In this document: piece by piece, positions 1-6,516 of the stretch
Numbering within the stretch: the stretch's first letter is position 1
How the letters are laid out: each line of letters begins with the position of its first letter
From: Alphaproteobacteria bacterium
GTDB lineage: Bacteria; Pseudomonadota; Alphaproteobacteria; JAEULC01
Direction of reading: 5' to 3'
DNA: 40,742 nucleotides
NCBI GenBank assembly: GCA_020851015.1
Contig: JADZDN010000117.1
Coordinates: 1-40,742, forward strand
The notes under the pieces: model-generated
The model's database searches: none
The model's input: only the letters and a program-made list of their open reading frames with translations
Told to the model about the DNA's origin: nothing
Translations under genes and position numbers: made by a program

Positions 1-1462
1 ACTTGATCTCCACGAAGTCATCGATGCCGTACTTCGAGCCCTCGCGGCCGAGGCCGGACTCCTTCACGCCGCCGAACGGGGCCACCTCGGTCGAGATGAT
101 GCCGGTGTTGATGCCGACGATGCCGTATTCGACGCCTTCGGCCACGCGCCAGATGCGGCCGATGTCGCGGCTGTAGAAATAGGCGGCCAGGCCGAACTCG
201 GTGTCGTTGGCCAGCCGGATGGCGTCGGCCTCGGTCTTGAACTTGAAGACCGGCGCCAGGGGTCCGAAGGTCTCCTCGCGCGCGACGGCCATCTGCGGGT
301 TGACGTTGGCCAGGATGGTCGGCTCGAAGAACGTGCCGCCCAGCTTGTGGCGCTTGCCGCCAGCCACGACCTTGGCGCCCTTCTTGGTCGCGTCGGCGAT
401 ATGCTCCTCGACCTTCTCGACCGCCTTCATGTCGATCAGTGGCCCCTGCGTCACGCCCGTCTCCAGCCCGTTGCCGACCTTGAGCTTGCCGACCGCGCCG
501 ACCAGCTTGTCGACGAACTTGTCGTAGATTCCGTCCTGAACCAGCATGCGGTTGGCGCACACGCAGGTCTGGCCGGTGTTGCGGTACTTGGACGCGATCG
601 CGCCCTCGACCGCCGCATCCAGGTCGGCGTCGTCGAAAACGATGAAGGGCGCGTTGCCGCCCAGCTCGAGCCCCATCTTCTTCACCGTGGCGGCGGACTG
701 CATCATCAGCTTCTTGCCGATCTCGGTCGAGCCGGTGAAGGTGAGCTTGCGCACGATCGGGTTCGAGGTCATCTCGCCGCCGATCTCCGACGCGCTGCCC
801 GTCACCACGTTGAACACGCCCTTGGGAACGCCGGCGCGCTCGGCCAGCTCGGCCATCGCCAGCGCCGAATAGGGCGTCTGGGTGGCGGGCTTGCACACGA
901 AGGTGCAGCCCGCCGCCAGGGCCGGCCCCGCCTTGCGCGTGATCATCGCCGCCGGGAAGTTCCAGGGCGTGATCGCGGCCACGACGCCGATCGGCTCCTT
1001 GACCACGACGATGCGCTTGTCGGCCCAGGGCGACTGGATCGTGTCGCCATAGATGCGCTTGCCTTCCTCGGCGAACCACTCGATGAAGGCGGCGGCATAG
1101 GCCACCTCGCCTTTCGCCTCGGTCAGCGGCTTGCCCTGCTCGGAGGTCATCAGCACGCCGAGGTCGTCGGCATTCGCCATCATCAGGTCGTGCCACTTGC
1201 GAAGAATGCCTGCGCGTTCCTTGGCGCTCTTGGCGCGCCAGGCGGGCCAAGCCTTGTTCGCGGCGTCGATGGCGCGCCTTGTCTCGGCGCCGCCCATGCG
1301 CGGAATGGTGCCGAGTATGGCGCCCGTCGCCGGGTTGTTGACCGCGACGGTCTGCTTGCCGTCGGCATCGACCCAATGCCCGTCGATGTAGCACTGCTGG
1401 CGGAACAGCTTCATGTCCTTCAGCTTCGGGGCTTCGGTGGCCGGGTTGTCCTTGGGTGCCAT
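1..1462 (-). CDS. gabD: NAD(P)-dependent succinate-semialdehyde dehydrogenase, 3' end off the window
   Basis: Oxidises succinic semialdehyde to succinate with NAD(P)+, the last step of the GABA shunt, in the cytoplasm. The frame starts at an ATG (1462-1460) behind a good GGGAG ribosome site and runs 487 codons to the window edge without a stop. GabD-class members are about 480-490 aa, so only a few residues are missing. The aldehyde dehydrogenase signature is complete: ITPWNFP near residue 164, the general-base Glu in LELGGN near 266, the catalytic Cys in GQTCVCANR near 300, and EETFGPLAPV plus GREGSKYGIDDFVEIK at the end. The double Cys at the active site and the C-terminal block favour succinate semialdehyde over other aldehydes, which is inference from family. 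It is divergent from the gene at 1585, and a promoter is visible at 1501-1529. Confidence 0.93.
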   Translation of the reverse strand, partial: MAPKDNPATEAPKLKDMKLFRQQCYIDGHWVDADGKQTVAVNNPATGAILGTIPRMGGAETRRAIDAANKAWPAWRAKSAKERAGILRKWHDLMMANADDLGVLMTSEQGKPLTEAKGEVAYAAAFIEWFAEEGKRIYGDTIQSPWADKRIVVVKEPIGVVAAITPWNFPAAMITRKAGPALAAGCTFVCKPATQTPYSALAMAELAERAGVPKGVFNVVTGSASEIGGEMTSNPIVRKLTFTGSTEIGKKLMMQSAATVKKMGLELGGNAPFIVFDDADLDAAVEGAIASKYRNTGQTCVCANRMLVQDGIYDKFVDKLVGAVGKLKVGNGLETGVTQGPLIDMKAVEKVEEHIADATKKGAKVVAGGKRHKLGGTFFEPTILANVNPQMAVAREETFGPLAPVFKFKTEADAIRLANDTEFGLAAYFYSRDIGRIWRVAEGVEYGIVGINTGIISTEVAPFGGVKESGLGREGSKYGIDDFVEIK

Positions 1463-1500
1463 GGCGCGGTACTCCCTTCGCCTCGTTCGCGTTGGACGCT

Positions 1501-1529
1501 ACTATAGTCGCTGGATGCTTTGCTGTTAA
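1501..1529 (-). promoter_or_regulatory. Putative sigma-70 promoter of gabD
   Basis: Reading leftward, TTAACA (1529-1524) and TATAGT (1506-1501) are separated by exactly 17 bp. This gives an expected start of transcription near 1494, about 30 nt before the gabD ATG. The -10 is part of the palindrome ACTATAGT, but no matching -35 is seen for the rightward gene. Confidence 0.6.
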
Positions 1530-1584
1530 CCCTTGGTCGGAACTCTGCTATGAACGGCCCGATCCACGGCAGGGGAAGTGCCTG

Positions 1585-2109
1585 ATGCGGCACGGCTTCG
1601 CGGTCGCGCTGGCAACGGCGGTCTTCGTTGCGCTGCTGGCCCCGTCTGGCACCGTCGCCCGGGCCGAAGCCGATGCGCGGGTGCGGATCAGCGACCGCAA
1701 CGAGCTGGTCCGGCTGTTCGCCGACCAGACCTTCTACGGCCGTTACAGCGACGGCTCGAACTTCGTCGAGTATTATGCGCCGGATGGGCGCGTCGGCTAC
1801 TTCGACGGCTGTCCGCACCGTGGACAATGGCGGATCGATGCGGCGTCCGACGGCGCCGTTGCCTGCTTCGTCTATCCGACCATGGCGCCGCCCGGCCCGC
1901 ATTGCTTCGACGTGTTCCGGGCCGGCGGGCGGCTGGAATTCACGCTGCGCGGCACCGATCCGTCCGGCCCGGCGCAGGCGTGGACCCGGATGGTCAGTCC
2001 CGGCAACCCGGAGCAGATGTCGCTGACCGCCAGCGGCTGCCAGATCTCGCGCCGGGTACCCCATGCGCCGCCGCTCGCGACCACGCCGGAGTCTTTCCTT
2101 GGCGGCTGA
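1585..2109 (+). CDS. Secreted hypothetical protein, DUF995-like
   Basis: A 174-aa protein of unknown function. The ATG at 1585 follows AGGGGAAG at good spacing and begins an N-terminal signal peptide: a charged start, then a hydrophobic run AVALATAVFVALLAPS, then small residues before the likely cleavage near residue 25-28. A longer in-frame start at 1456 would bury the signal, so I prefer 1585. The mature part has aromatic, Gly-rich strands (LVRLFADQTFYGRYSDG, YYAPDGRVGYFDG) and spaced cysteines, which could form disulphides in the periplasm. The pattern recalls small DUF995-type proteins of alphaproteobacteria, but this is only a resemblance. Its 3' end overlaps the next gene by 11 nt, so the two are probably cotranscribed and may be translationally coupled. 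Confidence 0.75.
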   Translation: MRHGFAVALATAVFVALLAPSGTVARAEADARVRISDRNELVRLFADQTFYGRYSDGSNFVEYYAPDGRVGYFDGCPHRGQWRIDAASDGAVACFVYPTMAPPGPHCFDVFRAGGRLEFTLRGTDPSGPAQAWTRMVSPGNPEQMSLTASGCQISRRVPHAPPLATTPESFLGG

Positions 2110-3241
2110 ATCGCCTGCCAGGCTGGACGCGGCGGAGTCGCTGCGTCAACGCGCGCGGCTGGACGGACCGCCCAAGGTCGACCGCACACGCCACACCCTG
2201 GCCGCCACCAAGGCCGGCACGGGCGCCTTGTCGCTCGCGCGCGCGCTCTGGCGGGCCTCGCGCGGGCCGGGACGGCTGACGACGGACGAATACTTCTACT
2301 ACCGCCTCTACGATCCCGCTTTCGCCGAAGCCGATCGGCGCCGCTTCGTCGGCAAGCGGGCGCAAGCCGCGATGCACCAGGCCTGCAACGATTCGCGATG
2401 GTTCGCGACGGCGGACGACAAGGCTCTTTTCTACACCATCATGCGCGGCCTCGGCCTGCCGGTGCCCGAGACGATCGCCGCGTTCGAAACCGCCGGCAGG
2501 GCGATGCCCTGGCCGGTCCTGGCTGACGAGAATGCGCTGCGCCGCTTCCTCGCCGACGAAGCCCCCTACCCGGCGTTCGCCAAGCCGTGCGACGGAATGT
2601 ACAGCATCGGCGCGCTCGACCTGGCCGGACACGACGGCGGCGCCGTCACGATGGGCGACGGCGGAAGCGTAGCGCTGGATGAGGTTCTGAAATACGTGAC
2701 CGGGCTTGGTCGCGCCGGCTACCTGTTCCAGCGGCGCCTGCGGCCCCATCCGTTGCTGGCCCGGCATTTCGGCACCACGGTCGGTGCGGCGCGGCTGCTG
2801 GTGCTGCTGGGGCCGGCCGGGCCGAGCCTTGAAAGCGCCGTGGTGAAGATTCCCCGCTCGGCCAATGTCGCCGACAATTTCTGGCGGGCGGGCAACATGC
2901 TGGGTGCGCTCGATCCCGCCGATGGCCGCGTCCTGCGCGCGATTTCCGGCACGGGCGAGGACGTGCAGGAGCACGCCAGCCATCCGGAAACCGGCGCCGC
3001 GATCCAGGACCTATGCCTGCCCGAATGGGACAAGGCGCGTGACACCTGCCTGCGCGCCGCGTCGGCCTTCCCCGCCATCCGCACGCAATCCTGGGACGTC
3101 GCGCTTACCGATGCAGGCCCGGTCCTGCTGGAATTCAATTTCGGCGGCGATCTCAATCTGCACCAGCTCGCGCATCGCCGCGGGGCATTGAGCGACCGCT
3201 TCGCCGAGCATCTTCGGCGCTGCGGCTACGCGCACCTCTAG
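2099..3241 (+). CDS. ATP-grasp protein, sugar-transfer-associated type
   Basis: A 380-aa protein resembling the 'sugar-transfer associated ATP-grasp' family (PF14397 type), a cytoplasmic group often found near polysaccharide genes and presumed to ligate a carboxylate using ATP. Visible signs are the DKALFYTIMRGLGLPVPET block near residue 120-140, the FAKPCDGMYS nucleotide-binding lysine region near 175, the SAVVKIPRSANVADNFW segment, and LLEFNFGGDLNLHQ close to the C-terminus, where acidic and Asn residues would bind metal. I chose the TTG at 2099 because GGAG lies 7 nt upstream. An ATG at 2063 in the same frame adds 12 residues but has no ribosome site. No other polysaccharide gene is adjacent, so the substrate is unknown. 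Confidence 0.72.
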   Translation: MAAESPARLDAAESLRQRARLDGPPKVDRTRHTLAATKAGTGALSLARALWRASRGPGRLTTDEYFYYRLYDPAFAEADRRRFVGKRAQAAMHQACNDSRWFATADDKALFYTIMRGLGLPVPETIAAFETAGRAMPWPVLADENALRRFLADEAPYPAFAKPCDGMYSIGALDLAGHDGGAVTMGDGGSVALDEVLKYVTGLGRAGYLFQRRLRPHPLLARHFGTTVGAARLLVLLGPAGPSLESAVVKIPRSANVADNFWRAGNMLGALDPADGRVLRAISGTGEDVQEHASHPETGAAIQDLCLPEWDKARDTCLRAASAFPAIRTQSWDVALTDAGPVLLEFNFGGDLNLHQLAHRRGALSDRFAEHLRRCGYAHL

Positions 3242-3269
3242 GCGCGCAGGATTCACCGGAGGACTCCCC

Positions 3270-4328
3270 ATGAGAAGCTACGACGTCGCCGAATGCGGCT
3301 GCCCGCTGAAGCTGTTCGAACGGCCGACGCCGACGCCCGCGGGCAGCGAGGTGCTGCTGCGCGTGCTGGCCGCGGGCGTGTGCCACAGCGACCTGCATTT
3401 CTGGGAAGGCACCTACGACCTTGGCCAAGGCAAGAAGCTGAAGCTGACCGATCGCGGCATGAAACTGCCGCTGACCATGGGCCACGAAAACGTCGGCGAG
3501 GTCGTGGCGCTGGGGCCCGACGCCAAGGGCGTCAAAATAGGCGACCGCCGCCTGGTGTATCCCTGGATCGGCTGCGGCCAATGCGTCGTGTGCCGGCGCG
3601 GCGAGGAAAACCTGTGCCTCAAGCCCTGCTTCGTCGGCGTGCATCGACCCGGCGGCTACAGCGACCACCTGATCGTGCCGCATCCGCGCTACCTGTTCGA
3701 CATCGGCGACCTGGCGCCGGAAGCAGCGGCACCCCTCGCCTGCTCGGGCGTCACCACCTATGGCGCGCTGAAGAAACTGGGCGCGACGGTCAAGGAACAG
3801 CCGATCGTCATCATCGGCGCGGGCGGACTGGGGCTCATGTGCCTGTCGCTGCTGAAGGCGATGGGCGGCAAGGGCGCGATCGTCGTGGACATCGATGCCA
3901 TGAAGCGCGACGCGGCGATGAAGGCCGGCGCGCTCGCCACGGTCGACGGCCGCGCCGCCGATGCGGTGAAGCAGGTCCAGGCGCGCTGCCCGGACGGCGT
4001 GTGGGGCGTGGTCGACCTGGTGGGCTCGTCGGATACCATAAAGCTCGGCATCGACTGCCTGACCAAGGGCGGCAAGCTGGTGGTCTGCGGCCTGTTCGGC
4101 GGTGACATCACGATCCCGACGCCGTTCATCCCGATGCGCGCGCTCAACATCCCGGGCTCCTATGTCGGCACGCCCGGCGAACTGAAGGAACTGGTGGAAC
4201 TCGTCCAGCGCGTGAAGCCGGCGACGATCCCGATCACCAAGCGCCCGCTGGCCGAAGCCTACGCGGCGCTGGAGGCCCTCAAGGCCGGCAAGCAGATCGG
4301 CCGCTCGGTGCTGATGCCGGCGGGGTAA
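3270..4328 (+). CDS. Zinc-dependent alcohol dehydrogenase (MDR family)
   Basis: A 352-aa cytoplasmic medium-chain dehydrogenase that interconverts an alcohol and an aldehyde or ketone with NAD(P). Catalytic zinc ligands are visible as Cys38 (AAGVCHSDLH), His72-Glu73 (MGHENVGEV) and Cys158 (PLACSGVTTY). A structural zinc site is present as Cys102, 105, 108 and 116. The Rossmann motif GAGGLGLM starts near residue 183 and is followed by Asp at the end of the next strand (VVDID), which suggests NAD rather than NADP. An insert LGQGKKLKLTDRGMKLPLT precedes the catalytic His. The start has a strong GGAGG ribosome site. It lies 28 nt after the ATP-grasp gene on the same strand. Its exact substrate cannot be told from sequence. 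Confidence 0.88.
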   Translation: MRSYDVAECGCPLKLFERPTPTPAGSEVLLRVLAAGVCHSDLHFWEGTYDLGQGKKLKLTDRGMKLPLTMGHENVGEVVALGPDAKGVKIGDRRLVYPWIGCGQCVVCRRGEENLCLKPCFVGVHRPGGYSDHLIVPHPRYLFDIGDLAPEAAAPLACSGVTTYGALKKLGATVKEQPIVIIGAGGLGLMCLSLLKAMGGKGAIVVDIDAMKRDAAMKAGALATVDGRAADAVKQVQARCPDGVWGVVDLVGSSDTIKLGIDCLTKGGKLVVCGLFGGDITIPTPFIPMRALNIPGSYVGTPGELKELVELVQRVKPATIPITKRPLAEAYAALEALKAGKQIGRSVLMPAG

Positions 4329-4350
4329 AATGGCACTTTGTCAAGCTGGT

Positions 4351-4974
4351 CTATCGAGTTAAACGCTCGACCAGATACCTTCCGCCAACAGACTTCACTA
4401 CGGCGCTGCCGGTAATCTTGGGATCCGACAATGCGGCCCTGTCAAAGACAGGTACATTGACGCCATCGGGACGTCGTGCCGAGAAGGTCTGCAATGCCGA
4501 GGATTTGTTCCGACGTGCTTCGGCGGCCAACTCTTGGCATTTTGGGTAACTTGACTCGCTCGGATCAGTTAGGAATTTCCATGTCGCCGCATGCTCACGA
4601 ATATCGTAGTTTGGACCAGCAACGGCGCACTCAAGGCATTGAAAGTATGTAGGAGTTGCGTCTGGAACACCTTCTGCTGCTTTAATCACGTGGTAGCCGA
4701 TTTCCGCCTCGGCGGTTGGCCAGTCGACGGCACTATAAAATACCCTCCATGACCCATCGCTGAACCGGCTTGGAGACGGTCGGAACGTTGGATCGTCTCG
4801 TAGAGGAGCATCAATCAGCTCAATCGCATTGCCATCGCCATTCAAAAACCGTAATGCCTCTTCAGTGTCCACCAGCGAAATACCGAGGGCTCTTAGTGCC
4901 TCCAGTCGACGTCGCATGTTGGCGAGTCGACAGACATTGGCCTCAAGTGGTGTTTGTGCTACGGCCTCCAACAC
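4351..4974 (-). CDS. RES-domain toxin, probable NAD-degrading toxin
   Basis: A 207-aa protein with a RES domain. Characterised RES toxins (ParT, MbcT and related) degrade or consume NAD+ in the cell and are neutralised by an Xre/MbcA/ParS antitoxin. The core reads SRFSDGSWRVFYSA (70-82) then TAEAEIGYH (88-96), giving candidate active residues Arg70, Tyr80 and Glu91. A later TFSARRPDGVNVPVFDR segment (163-179) matches the C-terminal Ser-containing RES block. The first about 55 residues are a helical lead-in. It is the last gene of a three-gene leftward operon and starts 3 nt after the stop of the antitoxin-like gene, the usual antitoxin-then-toxin order. Base composition is clearly more AT-rich than the flanks, pointing to transfer. 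Family call is firm, enzymatic activity is inferred. Confidence 0.82.
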   Translation of the reverse strand: MLEAVAQTPLEANVCRLANMRRRLEALRALGISLVDTEEALRFLNGDGNAIELIDAPLRDDPTFRPSPSRFSDGSWRVFYSAVDWPTAEAEIGYHVIKAAEGVPDATPTYFQCLECAVAGPNYDIREHAATWKFLTDPSESSYPKCQELAAEARRNKSSALQTFSARRPDGVNVPVFDRAALSDPKITGSAVVKSVGGRYLVERLTR

Positions 4975-4977
4975 GCA

Positions 4978-5706
4978 CTATCTGCCGTTGACAAAATCAA
5001 CGAACCGCAGCGCTCGAATCAAATTAAACTGCGATCCTTCGGTCATGAGGGCAAGAATGCTATTTCCGCCTAGATCGGAGCGAAGCGCACGAATCCAAGT
5101 TCGCTCTCTATCCGGGTCGCGCAATAAATTAAACACTCCCTCATAGATATCGATGACATAGCGTGCGCGGTCCTGGCTATCACGTGACGTTAGGGCGTGG
5201 GCTCCTGTTTCTAACTCGACCGTGGATTGCATATCTTCCAATCCCATAATAGATGCAATCTGACGCGCATCGATTTTCCACCGGCTAAAAATGGCAAACA
5301 GGATTTTCACTATCTCCGAGCTCTCTGAGACCAAACGTTCGCGAGCATCTATCGCAATTGACCTTGACTCCACGATCAACGATTCTTGATTTGTGCTGCC
5401 GCTCTTGAGCCATTGAACGGCCGAACGCCCCCGCCCAGGACGCCCATGAATGATGACGCGCCTGAACGGCGCTTCCTGCTCCAAGATGGCACCGCGCAGA
5501 GCGCCCGAGAGGCTCTGCATAGACGGAACGCCAATGCCCATTTCATCCTTAGCAATTCCAACTACGCTGCCGAGAAATGGACTTGTGTGACGACCCAATC
5601 GATGGAAAGCGACCAAATCACTCCGCCGCCGTTGTTCCACGGCACTTTCCTCTTGCACCCAGATGAGTGCGCCGGTCGCCAAGCCACCATTTTGATGCAG
5701 ACTCAT
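4978..5706 (-). CDS. Xre/MbcA/ParS-like antitoxin with long unknown N-terminal half
   Basis: A 242-aa protein that I assign as the antitoxin to the RES toxin. The C-terminal half fits the family: an HTH-like stretch at about 133-158 (FSRWKIDARQIASIMGLE), then the toxin-binding (DUF2384-type) pattern ARYVIDIYEGVFNLLRDP, then WI, GG, ILALMTEG and a final helix RALRFVDFVNGR, ending at the very C-terminus as in other members. Typical relatives are about 120-160 aa. Here about 130 extra N-terminal residues (GALIWVQEE, LGRHTSPFLGSVVGIAKDE, FRRVIIHGRPGRGRS) match nothing I recognise. The ATG overlaps the upstream stop as ATGA, with GAGG just before it, so this long start is well supported and coupled to the upstream gene. 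The whole gene is AT-rich compared with its flanks. Confidence 0.68.
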   Translation of the reverse strand: MSLHQNGGLATGALIWVQEESAVEQRRRSDLVAFHRLGRHTSPFLGSVVGIAKDEMGIGVPSMQSLSGALRGAILEQEAPFRRVIIHGRPGRGRSAVQWLKSGSTNQESLIVESRSIAIDARERLVSESSEIVKILFAIFSRWKIDARQIASIMGLEDMQSTVELETGAHALTSRDSQDRARYVIDIYEGVFNLLRDPDRERTWIRALRSDLGGNSILALMTEGSQFNLIRALRFVDFVNGR

Positions 5707-6428
5707 TTTGCCTCGAGTGAGTTTATGGTGGTTATTTCAAATCCAGCTTGTGCCAACAGAGCATCGTGAACGCTGTCGACATGCTTGCGCCTTTCTTCGA
5801 TCGTTTCGTATCGACCTCCTTGAAGGTGTCTGCTCTCTAGTTGATAGAACAAATCTCCATGCTCCGTCACTGACGGCTCCCAAAGAAATCTAATTGACCA
5901 CTTTTCAGATGAATTAATAAGGGCACCGTTGACACTCGGTTGCAAATGAACCTCGCTCGCCCCTTCAAACCCTGGGCCAATGCGTAGGTTGGATTTGACC
6001 AACCGTCCCAGGTGTTCGCGTGCAGCGTCGATACCTCCGCTACAACGAAACCATGTCGAAACTGCTCCCCTTGTCATAGTTGGGCTGAATGGGGTCGCGA
6101 CTGATTTCATAAAAGATTCTGCAAGCGTGATGAACTCAATTGCCGAAGCAAAATCAGCGTCGTTTACTAGGTTGTTGCAAGTTACAGAATACCCCTCAAA
6201 GCGCATATCGAATGTCCAAAGGCCACCAAATGCACTGAGCCTGATGACAAAGTCGCTAAGCCTCTGCTGAGTTACAACCTGAATGTCCGCGGCCGATATG
6301 TTGAACTTTGGAGAGAATGTAGCATATAGCGCCTTCACGCTGTTCACGCCATTTGCCGCCATATCAAATGCAGGCGGCCTTATTCCAACCTCATAGCCAA
6401 TCTGAGCCTTTGCCGCTGCAATCTTCAT
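5703..6428 (-). CDS. Unknown protein, first gene of the RES toxin-antitoxin cassette
   Basis: A 241-aa protein that I do not recognise. It has no signal peptide or membrane segment and looks like a soluble mixed alpha/beta protein. A strand-rich centre (RLSDFVIRLSAFGGLWTFDMRFEGYSVTCNNL, residues about 56-87, given here in outline) is followed by a helix containing DFASAIEFITLAESFMKSV. The alternation of strand, 'Y-x-x' and helix faintly recalls the TIGR04255 group found sporadically in accessory loci, but I would not assign it. Its stop overlaps the antitoxin start (ATGA), so the three genes form one transcript. No strong ribosome site precedes its ATG (6428-6426). It shares the low-GC character of the cassette. 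A role as a third regulator or sensor of the toxin-antitoxin pair is inference from coupling only. Confidence 0.6.
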   Translation of the reverse strand: MKIAAAKAQIGYEVGIRPPAFDMAANGVNSVKALYATFSPKFNISAADIQVVTQQRLSDFVIRLSAFGGLWTFDMRFEGYSVTCNNLVNDADFASAIEFITLAESFMKSVATPFSPTMTRGAVSTWFRCSGGIDAAREHLGRLVKSNLRIGPGFEGASEVHLQPSVNGALINSSEKWSIRFLWEPSVTEHGDLFYQLESRHLQGGRYETIEERRKHVDSVHDALLAQAGFEITTINSLEAK

Positions 6429-6516
6429 TTGGTTACCGATTCACAAGTGGTCTTGAGAACATCCCATCCCTAACGCAATTGTAATTCCCAATCAAAGTTC
6501 CACACAACCATGAAGC

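Larger units (their letters stand above)
4332..6501. other. AT-rich accessory insert between an alcohol dehydrogenase and glmS
   Basis: The stretch between the ADH stop (4328) and the glmS stop (6517) differs by eye from both flanks in base composition and codon choice (many AT-ending codons) and holds only the three-gene RES cassette. It sits immediately downstream of the glmS 3' end, a known insertion hot spot. Short imperfect inverted copies (GGCACTTTG at 4332-4340, and GGAACTTTG on the minus strand at 6501-6493, 8 of 9 matching) lie near the two edges. That match could be chance. No transposase, integrase or target duplication was found. Confidence 0.5.

Noticed and set aside
4329..6516. 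Tn7-like transposition genes or a Tn7-CRISPR element beside glmS
   Set aside because: None of TnsA-E, TniQ or Cas genes is present in the cassette, and there are no repeat arrays.
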